Of a stretch of DNA of 37,630 bases, positions 1-7,739 are shown piece by piece. The notes beneath the pieces were generated by a model. That model was not told the DNA's origin and did not search any database. It was given only the letters and a program-made list of their open reading frames with translations. Position numbers and translations under genes: made by a program. Source of the DNA: a virus; IMG/VR virus record IMGVR_UViG_3300043427_002006, positions 1 to 37,630 of that record; one strand, 5' to 3'. Each line of letters begins with the position of its first letter. Position 1 is the first letter of the stretch.

Positions 1-1476
1 GAATCAAAAAGAATCAAAGCAATTTTAGAGGATTTATTTAAAGAAAAATTAGACATAAATACCAACCTACAAATGTGGGCAAGAGGTATGTGTAAGTATG
101 GTGATGATTTTGTTTATCTAAAAGTAGACCCTGAAAAAGGAGTCGTTGGATGTCAACAATTACCGAATATCGAAATTGACAGAATTGAAGGTTCAAGTGC
201 TTCTGGTAAAAATTTAGCACCTGTTCCCCAAGATAGTAAATTACCAACAAGAGAGTTAAGATTTAGTTGGAAGAACAAGGATATGGAATTCCAAGCTTGG
301 GAAATAGCTCATTTTAGAATTTTAGGTGATGATAGAAAGTTACCATATGGTACTTCTATGTTAGACAAGATTAGAAGAATTTGGAAACAACTTTTACTTG
401 CAGAAGACGCGATGTTAATTTATAGAACATCAAGAGCTCCTGAAAGACGTGTATTTAAAGTGTTCGTTGGTAATATGGACGATAAGGATATTGAACCATA
501 CGTACAACGTGTAGCAAATAAATTTAAAAGGGACACTGTGGTCGACCAAAAAAATGGTCAAGTGGATATGAGATATAATCAAATGGCTGTAGACCAAGAT
601 TATTTCATACCTGTTCGCGACCCCGCTCAAACTAATCCAATTGAAACATTAGCAGGTGCAGCCAATTTAGGTGAAATCGCCGATATTGAGTATATCCAAA
701 AAAAGATGTTAGCCGCTCTTCGTATTCCAAAAGCGTTTTTAGGATTTGAAGAGGTTGTTGGTGATGGTAAGAATTTAGCGTTAATGGATATTCGTTTTGC
801 AAGAACCATTAATAGAATACAGAAATCATTAATCCAAGAATTAAATAAAATAGCATTAATTCATTTATATCTTTTAGGTTTAGAGGACGAATTACATAAT
901 TTCAGTTTATCACTAACTAACCCATCATCTCAGTCTGATTTACTTAAGATTGAACAATGGAAAGAAAAGATTACCCTTTATAAAGACGCAACATCTGACC
1001 AATCACAACTTGGTATCTTACCTGTTTCACATACTTGGGCTAAGAAGAATATTCTCGGATTTAGTGATAATGAAGTTATACTTGATTTACAACAACAAAG
1101 ACTTGAAAGAGCTATTGGTGGTGAATTGGCTGCAACTGCAACAATCATTAAACGTTCAGGTGTATTTGATGAGGTGGACGCTAAGTATGGTATTCCTGAA
1201 GAAGAAAGAGAGAAATTGGAAGCTGCAGGTGCAGCAGGTGGAGCCGAAGCGGGAGCCGCTCCGGGAATGGATATGGGTGGTGGAGGAGCCGCCCTTGGAG
1301 CTGAAGCTGCACCTCCGGGTGGCGAAGCTGCACCATTGAGTGAATCAAGAAAAGAGAAGATATTATCTATGTTGAGTGATAAAGATGAAAAATTGGAGGA
1401 CCTATTTGACATTAATAAAGCACAACAGAATATTTATGAAATAGAAAATAAATTAAACAACTTACTAAACGACTAA
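1..1476 (+). CDS. 20: Portal protein, T4 gp20-like (5' end outside window)
   Basis: Forms the dodecameric portal at the capsid vertex that nucleates prohead assembly and through which DNA is packaged. The reading frame is open from base 1, so the 491 visible codons lack only the extreme N-terminus (T4 gp20 is about 524 residues). Family-type segments are visible: 'HFRILGDDRKLPYGTSML', then 'RAPERRVFKV', 'RYNQMAVDQDYFIPVR', and 'YIQKKMLAALRIPKAFLGFE' in the region where T4 has its LGEIDDI-type portal core. The last 100 residues contain a Gly/Ala/Pro-rich low-complexity stretch and then a charged helical tail, which is unusual for gp20. The next gene begins 2 bases after the stop, and the protease, scaffold and capsid genes follow, as in T4. 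Identity is firm; only the N-terminus is missing. Confidence 0.93.
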   Translation, partial: ESKRIKAILEDLFKEKLDINTNLQMWARGMCKYGDDFVYLKVDPEKGVVGCQQLPNIEIDRIEGSSASGKNLAPVPQDSKLPTRELRFSWKNKDMEFQAWEIAHFRILGDDRKLPYGTSMLDKIRRIWKQLLLAEDAMLIYRTSRAPERRVFKVFVGNMDDKDIEPYVQRVANKFKRDTVVDQKNGQVDMRYNQMAVDQDYFIPVRDPAQTNPIETLAGAANLGEIADIEYIQKKMLAALRIPKAFLGFEEVVGDGKNLALMDIRFARTINRIQKSLIQELNKIALIHLYLLGLEDELHNFSLSLTNPSSQSDLLKIEQWKEKITLYKDATSDQSQLGILPVSHTWAKKNILGFSDNEVILDLQQQRLERAIGGELAATATIIKRSGVFDEVDAKYGIPEEEREKLEAAGAAGGAEAGAAPGMDMGGGGAALGAEAAPPGGEAAPLSESRKEKILSMLSDKDEKLEDLFDINKAQQNIYEIENKLNNLLND

Positions 1477-1478
1477 CA

Positions 1479-2216
1479 ATGAGTAAATTTGGGGTTTTAA
1501 AAACTAAGATATTAAAGAAACTCACAGAATCATATTCAAATCAGAATAAAACTGAGATGAAGGAAATTCTTAAAATGATTAAAGAGAATAAGGATTTTAA
1601 AGAGTTATATCTTTTTTACGAAGAAATCGAAAACAAATATTTTGAAGATAAGGACACTGCAAAATTATATGTGGAAGAATTGAATACAATTCTAAAGAAC
1701 AAATCAAAAAATATATCTGATTTTTGTAATAAATTGAATACGAAATTAAATGACATTGAGATAAACGAAAATGAAGTTTACTCAAGTCTTGATACGTTAT
1801 TAGAAGAAGATAACTTATCGAATATTGATAAGAAGGTTCTTTCTAAGAAAAAATTAGTCGGTCATTTAACGACTTCTAAACAAACAAACGAAGACTTATC
1901 GTCTGATGTTGTTGTAAATGAATCTTTACTGCACGCAGTATTAGTTAATAATTTTAACGTTTTATATTCAAACAACCTAAACGAAGAACAAAAAGAAGAA
2001 TTAAAAAATATTCTTTCAATGAATCAAGAAGATTTAGATAAGAATATGTCAGAATTAAAAGAAAATGTTTTAGACCAAGTATCCAAGATTTTAACTGAAA
2101 ATTCAGACCAAGACCTTTCAAAGAAGTTAACACAAGTTCAAGACGAGGTTAACAAAATGACATTTAGTAAAATTAATTATTTCAAACTTAAAGAATTAAA
2201 AAATGGTCTTAATTAA
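1479..2216 (+). CDS. Helical protein following the portal gene, possible prohead core component
   Basis: A 245-residue protein, very rich in Lys, Glu, Asn and Leu, predicted almost entirely helical, with no transmembrane segment and no enzyme motif I recognise. It starts 2 bases after the portal stop codon, so it is almost certainly co-transcribed and translationally linked. In T4 the genes after 20 (67 and 68) encode prohead core proteins; position and composition make a core or head-assembly role plausible, but I see no sequence match that proves it. The 3' end lies in a perfect palindrome shared with the convergent bS21 gene, so both proteins end in the same residues (NGLN). Function is unassigned. 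Confidence 0.7.
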   Translation: MSKFGVLKTKILKKLTESYSNQNKTEMKEILKMIKENKDFKELYLFYEEIENKYFEDKDTAKLYVEELNTILKNKSKNISDFCNKLNTKLNDIEINENEVYSSLDTLLEEDNLSNIDKKVLSKKKLVGHLTTSKQTNEDLSSDVVVNESLLHAVLVNNFNVLYSNNLNEEQKEELKNILSMNQEDLDKNMSELKENVLDQVSKILTENSDQDLSKKLTQVQDEVNKMTFSKINYFKLKELKNGLN

Positions 2217-2228
2217 GACCATTTTTTA
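2197..2228. terminator. Bidirectional intrinsic terminator, perfect 32-base palindrome
   Basis: Bases 2197-2228 form a perfect inverted repeat centred between 2212 and 2213. The core is TGGTCTTAATTAAGACCA flanked by A-runs on the left and T-runs on the right, so RNA from either strand gives a hairpin followed by U-rich sequence. It includes the stop codons and last codons of both the upstream helical protein (+) and bS21 (-). Read as an intrinsic terminator separating convergent transcripts. Confidence 0.75.
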
Positions 2229-2400
2229 TTTTCTCTGAATAGATTGCTTTGAGTTTTTCTTTACGTTTTTTAACGGAGGGTTTTACAAACTCTTCCCTTT
2301 CTCTTAATTTTTGGATTTGCTTAATTTTTTGAACTTTTTGTTTGTACGTTCTTAACGCAAACTCAATTCCTCGCTCTCCCTTTACTTCGATTATAATCAT
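2209..2400 (-). CDS. rpsU: Ribosomal protein bS21 (phage-encoded)
   Basis: A 63-residue basic protein with the bS21 pattern from end to end: N-terminal 'MIIIEVKGERGIEFALRTYK', then a second helix, and the hallmark 'EEFVKPSVKKRKEKLKAIY'. bS21 binds the 30S platform near the 3' end of 16S rRNA and acts in translation initiation. Phage bS21 genes are known from pelagiphages and uncultivated viral genomes. In Flavobacterium ribosomes bS21 with bS18 and bS6 helps sequester the anti-Shine-Dalgarno tail, so a phage copy could alter initiation. The gene is a single minus-strand insert between head genes, with its own late-type motif (TATTTATA on the minus strand, 2420-2427) 20 bases before the ATG and no Shine-Dalgarno. 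Its last 8 bases overlap the convergent upstream gene. Confidence 0.92.
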   Translation of the reverse strand: MIIIEVKGERGIEFALRTYKQKVQKIKQIQKLREREEFVKPSVKKRKEKLKAIYSEKIKNGLN

Positions 2401-2419
2401 TTGTTTTTAATTTATATTT

Positions 2420-2427
2420 TATAAATA
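2420..2427 (-). promoter_or_regulatory. Late-type TATTTATA motif before bS21
   Basis: TATTTATA on the minus strand, ending 20 bases before the bS21 ATG. It matches the motif found before most structural genes here, so bS21 is predicted to be expressed late. The region is very AT-rich, which lowers confidence in any single instance. Confidence 0.45.
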
Positions 2428-2430
2428 TAT

Positions 2431-2462
2431 TTTGGATTTACCAGAATTTTTCATTATATTTT
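2431..2462 (+). promoter_or_regulatory. Host-type (Bacteroidota) promoter, TTTG-N20-TATATTTT
   Basis: TTTG at 2431-2434, a 20-base spacer and TATATTTT at 2455-2462. This differs from the Bacteroidota -33/-7 consensus (TTTG, TAnnTTTG) only in the last base. A start near 2466 would give the gene at 2501 a leader of about 35 bases. Confidence 0.5.
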
Positions 2463-2500
2463 AAATATAACCATAAGATATTATAATATGAACAAAATTA

Positions 2501-2926
2501 ATGAAAACCGGAAAATTTATACCACTGGGACACTATGGTAATGTAAAAATCGGATATGGAACTGTAGATTACAAAAACTTAAAAACCATATATATAAAAT
2601 TAAATTCTTGGCTTTTACCTGAAACCGATACTAAAGACTTCGATGTCATAATTTCAAAATCACGTAGAGAAATTAAAAACTATATCTATTGTTTGGATAA
2701 CGACTTATTTAGAAAAGAAAATATAGTCGATTTAGACATTAGAACTAAAGGAATCAAACTCGAAAAGAAGTCATTTATGAATTTAGAGATAACATTATTT
2801 GTTAAAAATCATTTTGACATTCGCGATAAAAAAGTAAAGAGTAGAATTAAAGAACTATCCGAACACATCGTTGATACTAATCTAAAAGACAAAAATCTGT
2901 TTAATTTCTATAAGAACAAGAAATAA
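2501..2926 (+). CDS. Hypothetical protein between bS21 and the prohead protease
   Basis: A 141-residue soluble protein with no family I recognise. The N-terminal half (to about residue 50) looks beta-rich and the C-terminal half helical and strongly basic, ending in a Lys/Asn-rich tail. An ATG at 2488 in another frame is closed after 17 codons, so 2501 is the better start. It has a host-type promoter of its own upstream and is followed by a separate late-type motif before the protease gene, so it is probably expressed on a different schedule from its head-gene neighbours. No function can be assigned. Confidence 0.6.
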   Translation: MKTGKFIPLGHYGNVKIGYGTVDYKNLKTIYIKLNSWLLPETDTKDFDVIISKSRREIKNYIYCLDNDLFRKENIVDLDIRTKGIKLEKKSFMNLEITLFVKNHFDIRDKKVKSRIKELSEHIVDTNLKDKNLFNFYKNKK

Positions 2927-2940
2927 GTTGGGTTATTGAT

Positions 2941-2950
2941 GTATTTATAG
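2941..2950 (+). promoter_or_regulatory. Late-type motif GTATTTATAG before the protease gene
   Basis: GTATTTATAG, 14 bases before the ATG of the protease gene. The same ten bases recur at 3704-3713 before the scaffold gene. This is one of the clearest copies of the recurring structural-gene motif. Confidence 0.6.
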
Positions 2951-2964
2951 TATAAAAACTGTAA

Positions 2965-3651
2965 ATGAAAATTTTAGGTCCTCACGAAACGGGTAAAGGA
3001 ATCTTAATAGAGTACGACGCCGGACATATATCACCTGAAGAAAACAAGCAAATCATTAAGGAAATGAGAGAACTTGATTTTTCTCAGGACATAGTTTTAT
3101 ACGCTGTTTTACAAAAATACGACACTCCAAATAAGAACGGAAGGATTTATCCTGAAATGTTACTGAAAAGAGAAAACGAAAAATACCAAACGCTCATTAA
3201 AAAGGGTGGCGCATTAAACGAATTAAATCACCCATCATCTTCACTTATCGATTTAGATAGGGTTTCCCATTCAATTCTTGAAACTTTTTGGGATGGTAAG
3301 ATGCTTATGGGTAAAATTAAACTTTTCACTTCGCCGGGTTGGAGAAAGATGGGAATTGTTTCCACAAAAGGAGACCAAGCTGCAATGTTAATTATGAACG
3401 GAGCCACTTTAGGTATCTCTTCAAGAGGTGTTGGTTCATTAAAGAATGTTAAGGGTCAAAACATAGTACAAGAAGATTTTGAACTTGTTTGTTTTGATTT
3501 GGTGTCATCTCCATCTACACCAGGTGCATATGTGTTCCCTGATTTATCTGACAGGGACAAATATCAAGAATCTATTGATGAAAAATCTGATGAAGGTATG
3601 AACAAGATGAAGTCATTAATGGGTAAACTAGATAGTTTTTTATCTAAATAA
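2965..3651 (+). CDS. 21: Prohead core protease, T4 gp21-like
   Basis: The maturation protease that digests the scaffold and trims capsid and internal proteins inside the prohead. It has 228 residues (T4 gp21 has 212). The serine protease core of the herpes/T4 prohead protease fold is visible: 'NGRIYPEMLL' near residues 58-67, the catalytic His in 'LNELNHPSS' (H89), and the catalytic Ser in 'GISSRGVGS' (around 152-153). A conserved segment follows, 'FDLVSSPSTPGAYV'. The C-terminal ~30 residues are charged and probably self-processed. It lies directly upstream of scaffold and capsid, the standard T4 order, and is preceded by GTATTTATAG. There is no Shine-Dalgarno. Assignment is firm. Confidence 0.93.
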   Translation: MKILGPHETGKGILIEYDAGHISPEENKQIIKEMRELDFSQDIVLYAVLQKYDTPNKNGRIYPEMLLKRENEKYQTLIKKGGALNELNHPSSSLIDLDRVSHSILETFWDGKMLMGKIKLFTSPGWRKMGIVSTKGDQAAMLIMNGATLGISSRGVGSLKNVKGQNIVQEDFELVCFDLVSSPSTPGAYVFPDLSDRDKYQESIDEKSDEGMNKMKSLMGKLDSFLSK

Positions 3652-3703
3652 TAATTTTTATCCGTTTTGAGGTATAAGAAAAGTAATTTTTTCTAAAATC
3701 AAT

Positions 3704-3713
3704 GTATTTATAG
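3704..3713 (+). promoter_or_regulatory. Late-type motif GTATTTATAG before the scaffold gene
   Basis: Identical ten bases to those at 2941-2950, here 25 bases before the scaffold ATG. This is probably a second entry point for transcription of scaffold and capsid, which are needed in large amounts. Confidence 0.6.
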
Positions 3714-3738
3714 GATAATAAAACATTTAAAAAATACG

Positions 3739-4971
3739 ATGAGTCAAAAATCTATTTTAGAACAAGCTTTACTTCAAGTACAAACTCTTGAAGAAGCAGT
3801 TAAGCAAAATGCAAAGGGTATACTTGCTTCTACAATGAAACAAGAACTAAATGATTTGCTTAAAGAATCAGAAGACGAGGGGAATATTGAATCTCCTGAA
3901 GTTGAAGAACAAGATGTACCAGAAATTGGTGATGAAGAAACTCCAACAGATGACGAAGAATCAGACGAAATTGCAGATGAACCTGAATCTGACGAAGAAG
4001 GTGAAGATGAAATGGGTGCTGATGATGAAGAAGAAATACCTGCGGATGACGAGGAAATGCCTGCTGATGACGAAATGGGCGTTGAAGACGAAATGGGTGC
4101 TGATGATGAAGAGGGAGAAGATGTTCTTGATATGACATCGGCTTCTGACGCTGAAGTACTTAAAGTTTTCAGAGCTATGAAGCCTGATGATGGTATTGTC
4201 GTTAAAAAAGAAGGTGATAAAATTTCTTTGAATGTTGATGATGAGGAGTACATTATTAAGCTCGGTGACGAAGGAATGGGTCTTAATGAAGGATGGGATG
4301 AATCTGAAGGACAATATGATGAGTCTGATGTAGACACATCTATGTTGGAAGATGATGATATCGAACCTTCTGATGAAGACGGAACCGTTTTTGAAATCGA
4401 ACTTGACGAAGAGGAAGCAGAAGTTATTGAGCCTGTTGAAGGTGAAGTTAAAAAGGTTGAAGCAACCGAAGCGTTACGTACAAAATCAAACCGTCACGGA
4501 GATAAAAACGGCCAAAATCGTACTGGTTTACCGGCTAAAAATGTTTACAAAGCGGGTACAGTAACTAATGAGGAAGTATCAACACTTAAAAAACAAGTTC
4601 AAGTTCTTAGAGAAAAGAATGAAGAGTACAAAAAAGCTCTTGTCCTTTTTAAAGAAAAATTAAACGAAGTTGCCACTTTCAACGCAAATTTAGCATTCGC
4701 TACCAAATTGTTTACAGAACATTCAACAACTAAACAGGAGAAAATGAATATATTAAAAAGATTTGATTCAGTTTCTACTATAAAAGAGTCCAAAAATCTT
4801 TATTCTACAATTAACTCTGAATTAGACAATAAAAAACCAATGACAGAGGCTATTGTAGATAAAATTACATCTAATCCAACAACTTCTTCTACTGAGGTTC
4901 TTTCAGAGTCAAAGGCTTATGAAAATCCACAATTCAGAAGAATGAAAGATTTGATGAATAAAATAAAATAA
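3739..4971 (+). CDS. 22: Prohead scaffold/core protein, T4 gp22-like
   Basis: The internal scaffold around which the capsid is built and which the gp21 protease then destroys. It has 410 residues, longer than T4 gp22 (about 270). The extra length is an extremely acidic Asp/Glu block (about residues 45-135) with repeated 'DDEE' and 'EMGADDEE' units, followed by a further acidic region to about 235. The C-terminal third is a coiled coil starting near 'LKKQVQVLREKNEEYKKAL' and continuing into the family-typical 'NLAFATKLFTEHSTTKQEK'. Candidate gp21 cleavage contexts (Ile/Leu-x-Glu) are frequent, including 'SILEQA' at the N-terminus. The acidic repeats create long false open frames in other frames. 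Confidence 0.87.
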   Translation: MSQKSILEQALLQVQTLEEAVKQNAKGILASTMKQELNDLLKESEDEGNIESPEVEEQDVPEIGDEETPTDDEESDEIADEPESDEEGEDEMGADDEEEIPADDEEMPADDEMGVEDEMGADDEEGEDVLDMTSASDAEVLKVFRAMKPDDGIVVKKEGDKISLNVDDEEYIIKLGDEGMGLNEGWDESEGQYDESDVDTSMLEDDDIEPSDEDGTVFEIELDEEEAEVIEPVEGEVKKVEATEALRTKSNRHGDKNGQNRTGLPAKNVYKAGTVTNEEVSTLKKQVQVLREKNEEYKKALVLFKEKLNEVATFNANLAFATKLFTEHSTTKQEKMNILKRFDSVSTIKESKNLYSTINSELDNKKPMTEAIVDKITSNPTTSSTEVLSESKAYENPQFRRMKDLMNKIK

Positions 4972-5001
4972 TAAAAATTTAAAAAAATAAAATCCAAAAA
5001 A

Positions 5002-6726
5002 ATGGGAGCATTATTAGAATCAGGTATGGTTGGTAACATCGGTCTTAAGCACCTTCGTGTTATCAAAGAAGATACCATTAAAAAATGGGACGAGTTGGGA
5101 TTCCTTGAGGGTCTTGGCGGTCACCAAAAAGATAACATCGCGCAATTATACGAAAACCAAGCATCTTACTTAATCAACGAAGCAGCAGTATCTGACGCTT
5201 CAGGTTCATTTGAGACAGTGGTTTTCCCAATCATTCGTCGTGTTTTCTCTAAATTATTAGCGAACGATATCGTATCCGTACAAGCTATGAACTTACCAAT
5301 CGGTAAATTGTTCTACTTTGTACCTAAAATCCAAAACAGAAATGGTGTTGACCACTACGCACCTTACAAGATGCCAGGTAACACTGACGCAGCAACAGCT
5401 GGTTATGATTCAGGTTTGAATCTATATGATAGATTCTACGAGTCAGGAGATGGTAACAGCCCTGATACAGGATTGTTCGATTACTCTAAAGGTTCTTATT
5501 CAGGTGTAACTTTAGCAGGTGCTGCGGTTGTAGCATTCTCTAACGGTGTTGTATCTGATGTAACAAGAGCATCATTAACTGGTACTACTAAAGATTCATT
5601 AGTTGTTAAATTCTCAGGTTTCACTAAAGATGGTCAAGGTAAACTTATCGGACCTAACGGTTCTGTAATGGATACTGAAGAATTCTTAGCTGGTGCTGAG
5701 ATTTTCGTTAGTGGTTCTTCTAAGAACTTCAACATTGTAACTCAAAAATACGGTAAAGGTATTATCGAGTACGGTGCAAAAGCTACATCTGCATTCCCAG
5801 GTGGTAGATTCCAAGATGTTTGTGATGAGGAAGGTGTAATTTACATCAATGTAGATTTACAAAACTACAACGGTGCAACTACAGGTTTTACCGCATCTCA
5901 ATTATCTAATACATTCCAAGCTTCAGACGTTACTTTGACTTTCAGAGTATACAATGACTTAGAATTTGAAGATGAAATCGGTGAAGTATCTTTCGATTTA
6001 GAATCTGTTACAGTTTCTGTAGTAGAAAGAAAATTAAGAGCTAGCTGGTCTCCAGAATTAGCACAAGACGTAAGTGCATTCCACAACATCGACGCTGAAG
6101 CTGAGTTAACAGCATTGTTATCTGAGCAAATCGCAGCTGAGGTTGACCGTGAAATCTTACGTGACCTTCGTAAAGGTGCCGCTTGGACAGCTAAGTGGGA
6201 CTACAACGAATGGAAATACGGAAACGGTGGTTCTTCATTCGCAGGTTACACTCAAAAAGACTGGAACCAAACATTAATCACTAAGATTAATCAGATTTCA
6301 GCTCAAATCCATAAAACTACTTTGAGAGGTGGTGCTAACTGGATTATCGTATCTTCAGAAGTATCTGCAGTATTCGATGATTTAGAATATTTCCACGTAT
6401 CAAACGCTCATCCTGAGCAAGACCAATACAATATGGGTATTGAGAAAGTAGGTACATTAGCAGGTCGTTACCAAGTATATCGTGACCCTTACTTCCCAGC
6501 AAACAAAATTTTGATTGGACACAAAGGTAAGTCATTGTTAGACGCTGGTTATGTATACGCACCATATGTTCCACTTCAATTAACTCCAACAATGTATAAT
6601 CCTTTCAATATGACCCCAATTAAGGGTATTATGACTCGTTACGCTAAGAAAATGGTTAACAACCGTTACTTCGGTGTAATCACAGTGAGAGGTGTACAAA
6701 CGTTCGATATGAACACATTAAGATAA
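5002..6726 (+). CDS. 23: Major capsid protein, T4 gp23-like
   Basis: HK97-fold shell protein, 574 residues (T4 gp23 has 521). The N-terminal propeptide ends in 'SYLINE' followed by 'AAVSDA'. This gives an Ile-x-Glu|Ala site after Glu60 that matches the gp21 cleavage rule and the position of the T4 cut (Glu65|Ala66). After it comes the family core 'FPIIRRVFSKLLANDIVSVQ' and 'MNLPIGKLFYFVP'. The C-terminal half has the strongly conserved 'ELTALLSEQIAAEVDREIL', 'ANWIIVSSEVSAVFDDLEYF' and 'MTRYAKKMVNNRYFGVI'. Residues about 165-320 form an insertion-like beta-rich region. Codon use is visibly more C/G-ending than in neighbours, as expected for a very highly expressed gene. It is followed by a strong terminator. 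Confidence 0.97.
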   Translation: MGALLESGMVGNIGLKHLRVIKEDTIKKWDELGFLEGLGGHQKDNIAQLYENQASYLINEAAVSDASGSFETVVFPIIRRVFSKLLANDIVSVQAMNLPIGKLFYFVPKIQNRNGVDHYAPYKMPGNTDAATAGYDSGLNLYDRFYESGDGNSPDTGLFDYSKGSYSGVTLAGAAVVAFSNGVVSDVTRASLTGTTKDSLVVKFSGFTKDGQGKLIGPNGSVMDTEEFLAGAEIFVSGSSKNFNIVTQKYGKGIIEYGAKATSAFPGGRFQDVCDEEGVIYINVDLQNYNGATTGFTASQLSNTFQASDVTLTFRVYNDLEFEDEIGEVSFDLESVTVSVVERKLRASWSPELAQDVSAFHNIDAEAELTALLSEQIAAEVDREILRDLRKGAAWTAKWDYNEWKYGNGGSSFAGYTQKDWNQTLITKINQISAQIHKTTLRGGANWIIVSSEVSAVFDDLEYFHVSNAHPEQDQYNMGIEKVGTLAGRYQVYRDPYFPANKILIGHKGKSLLDAGYVYAPYVPLQLTPTMYNPFNMTPIKGIMTRYAKKMVNNRYFGVITVRGVQTFDMNTLR

Positions 6727-6746
6727 TATTTTTTATCTTATTTTAT

Positions 6747-6776
6747 AAAAACCCCCGACTATTCGGGGGTTTTTTA
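6747..6776 (+). terminator. Rho-independent terminator after the capsid gene
   Basis: Stem AAAAACCCCCG / CGGGGGTTTTT with a 6-base loop (ACTATT) and a T-run. It lies 20 bases after the capsid stop codon. The G/C-rich stem stands out in AT-rich sequence. Confidence 0.92.
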
Positions 6777-6786
6777 TTATGTAACA

Positions 6787-6797
6787 GATATTTATAT
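6787..6797 (+). promoter_or_regulatory. Late-type motif GATATTTATAT
   Basis: GATATTTATAT directly after the capsid terminator and 29 bases before the next ATG, exactly where a new late promoter would be needed. Confidence 0.55.
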
Positions 6798-6826
6798 ATT
6801 ATAAAATAAAAAAAAACATTTATAAG

Positions 6827-7720
6827 ATGAAAAGAAGAGTAATTCAATTAAAAGAATCTGAACTCAAACAATTGATTTCAAGAATTATAGAAGAACAAAC
6901 AGCAGCTTCAGCATTTACACAAGGTCAACAAGCTGGTCAGGTGGCGGGACAACAAGCTCGTCAGGTAGTTAATAAAGCTGCAAATCAAGCGGTGGCTACG
7001 GTTAAACAAGGGGCAACAAATTTGGCGAAAGGTCTTGGTGAAATAGTTATCACTATTGGTAAAATTCCAATTAAAGTACTTATTTTCGGTGCTGCTGTTG
7101 TTTATGTAATTGCTGATGGTGTATATAAAGTGGGAGTGGCAGCACACAATGCTTTTATGAAATTTTTATCCGCAACCGGAAAAGTGCTTGTTAAAAAATA
7201 CGAACAAGCTAGTGCAAATACTATAAATTCGTTAAATAAAATTGGAATTGTATTAGATAAAGGTATGAATTTTGTGAATCAAAAGCTTACCTCTTTGAAA
7301 GATTCAACTTTCGCGATAGGTAAGTACGTTATTGATAGTTTTAAACAATTCGGAACACAACAATGGGCAAAAGTTTTAGTTGCTGCTGCGGGCATTAAAG
7401 AACTTGCGAGTATGTTAGGTGGTTATTTAAAAAGTGCGTGGGGAACCATACAAAATCAAGTTGGTGTGGCTTGGGAAAACGCCTCAAATTGGGCCCGTGG
7501 TGCTATGAACACAGCGAAGCAAGGTTTACAAAACTTTAGTAATTCAGTTACAAATAAAGCAAATCAAATGGCTCAATCCGCTTCAGGTTATGCAGGTAAA
7601 GCCTTAGGTGCAATTCAAGGTTTTCTATCTGAAATGTATGAAAGATATTTATCATTTTCTGACGATACCGAATCAATACTTAACGAAGCTATCAAATATA
7701 ACGGTAAAGTTATTTTATAA
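6827..7720 (+). CDS. Putative internal head protein with hydrophobic segment
   Basis: A 297-residue, Ala/Gln/Asn/Lys-rich protein of unknown family. The N-terminus 'MKRRVIQLKESELKQLISRI' is a short amphipathic helix followed by 'IEEQT'. Ile-Ile-Glu and Ile-Glu-Glu give gp21-type cleavage contexts, reminiscent of the capsid-targeting prefixes of T4 internal proteins. Residues about 72-105 are hydrophobic ('PIKVLIFGAAVVYVIADGV') and could be membrane-active. The rest looks like a long chain of amphipathic helices. It is a single-gene unit between two terminators, directly after the capsid gene, with its own late-type motif. A head-packaged or DNA-injection-associated protein fits but is an inference; a tape-measure-like or pore protein is possible. 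Confidence 0.65.
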   Translation: MKRRVIQLKESELKQLISRIIEEQTAASAFTQGQQAGQVAGQQARQVVNKAANQAVATVKQGATNLAKGLGEIVITIGKIPIKVLIFGAAVVYVIADGVYKVGVAAHNAFMKFLSATGKVLVKKYEQASANTINSLNKIGIVLDKGMNFVNQKLTSLKDSTFAIGKYVIDSFKQFGTQQWAKVLVAAAGIKELASMLGGYLKSAWGTIQNQVGVAWENASNWARGAMNTAKQGLQNFSNSVTNKANQMAQSASGYAGKALGAIQGFLSEMYERYLSFSDDTESILNEAIKYNGKVIL

Positions 7721-7739
7721 TTTTTTCATAATACTTTTT

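Noticed and set aside
950-1339. 129-codon second plus-strand frame within the portal gene
   Set aside because: Overlaps strongly conserved portal sequence, has no promoter or initiation context, and its translation looks random.
978-1412. 144-codon minus-strand open frame inside the portal gene
   Set aside because: Antisense shadow of the Gly/Ala-rich portal tail; Pro/Ser/Ala-rich low complexity and no promoter or neighbour.
2493-2500. CAAAATTA as a minus-strand -7 box for bS21
   Set aside because: No -33 element at a workable distance and nearly 100 bases from the start codon; the late-type motif at 2420-2427 is better placed.
2488-2541. Short ORF from the ATG at 2488
   Set aside because: Only 17 codons before a stop and in a different frame from the gene at 2501; no sign it is translated.
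3774-4337. Long minus-strand and +2 open frames over the scaffold gene
   Set aside because: They arise from GAT/GAA-rich acidic repeats; their translations are Ser- or Lys/Met-rich low complexity with no independent start context.
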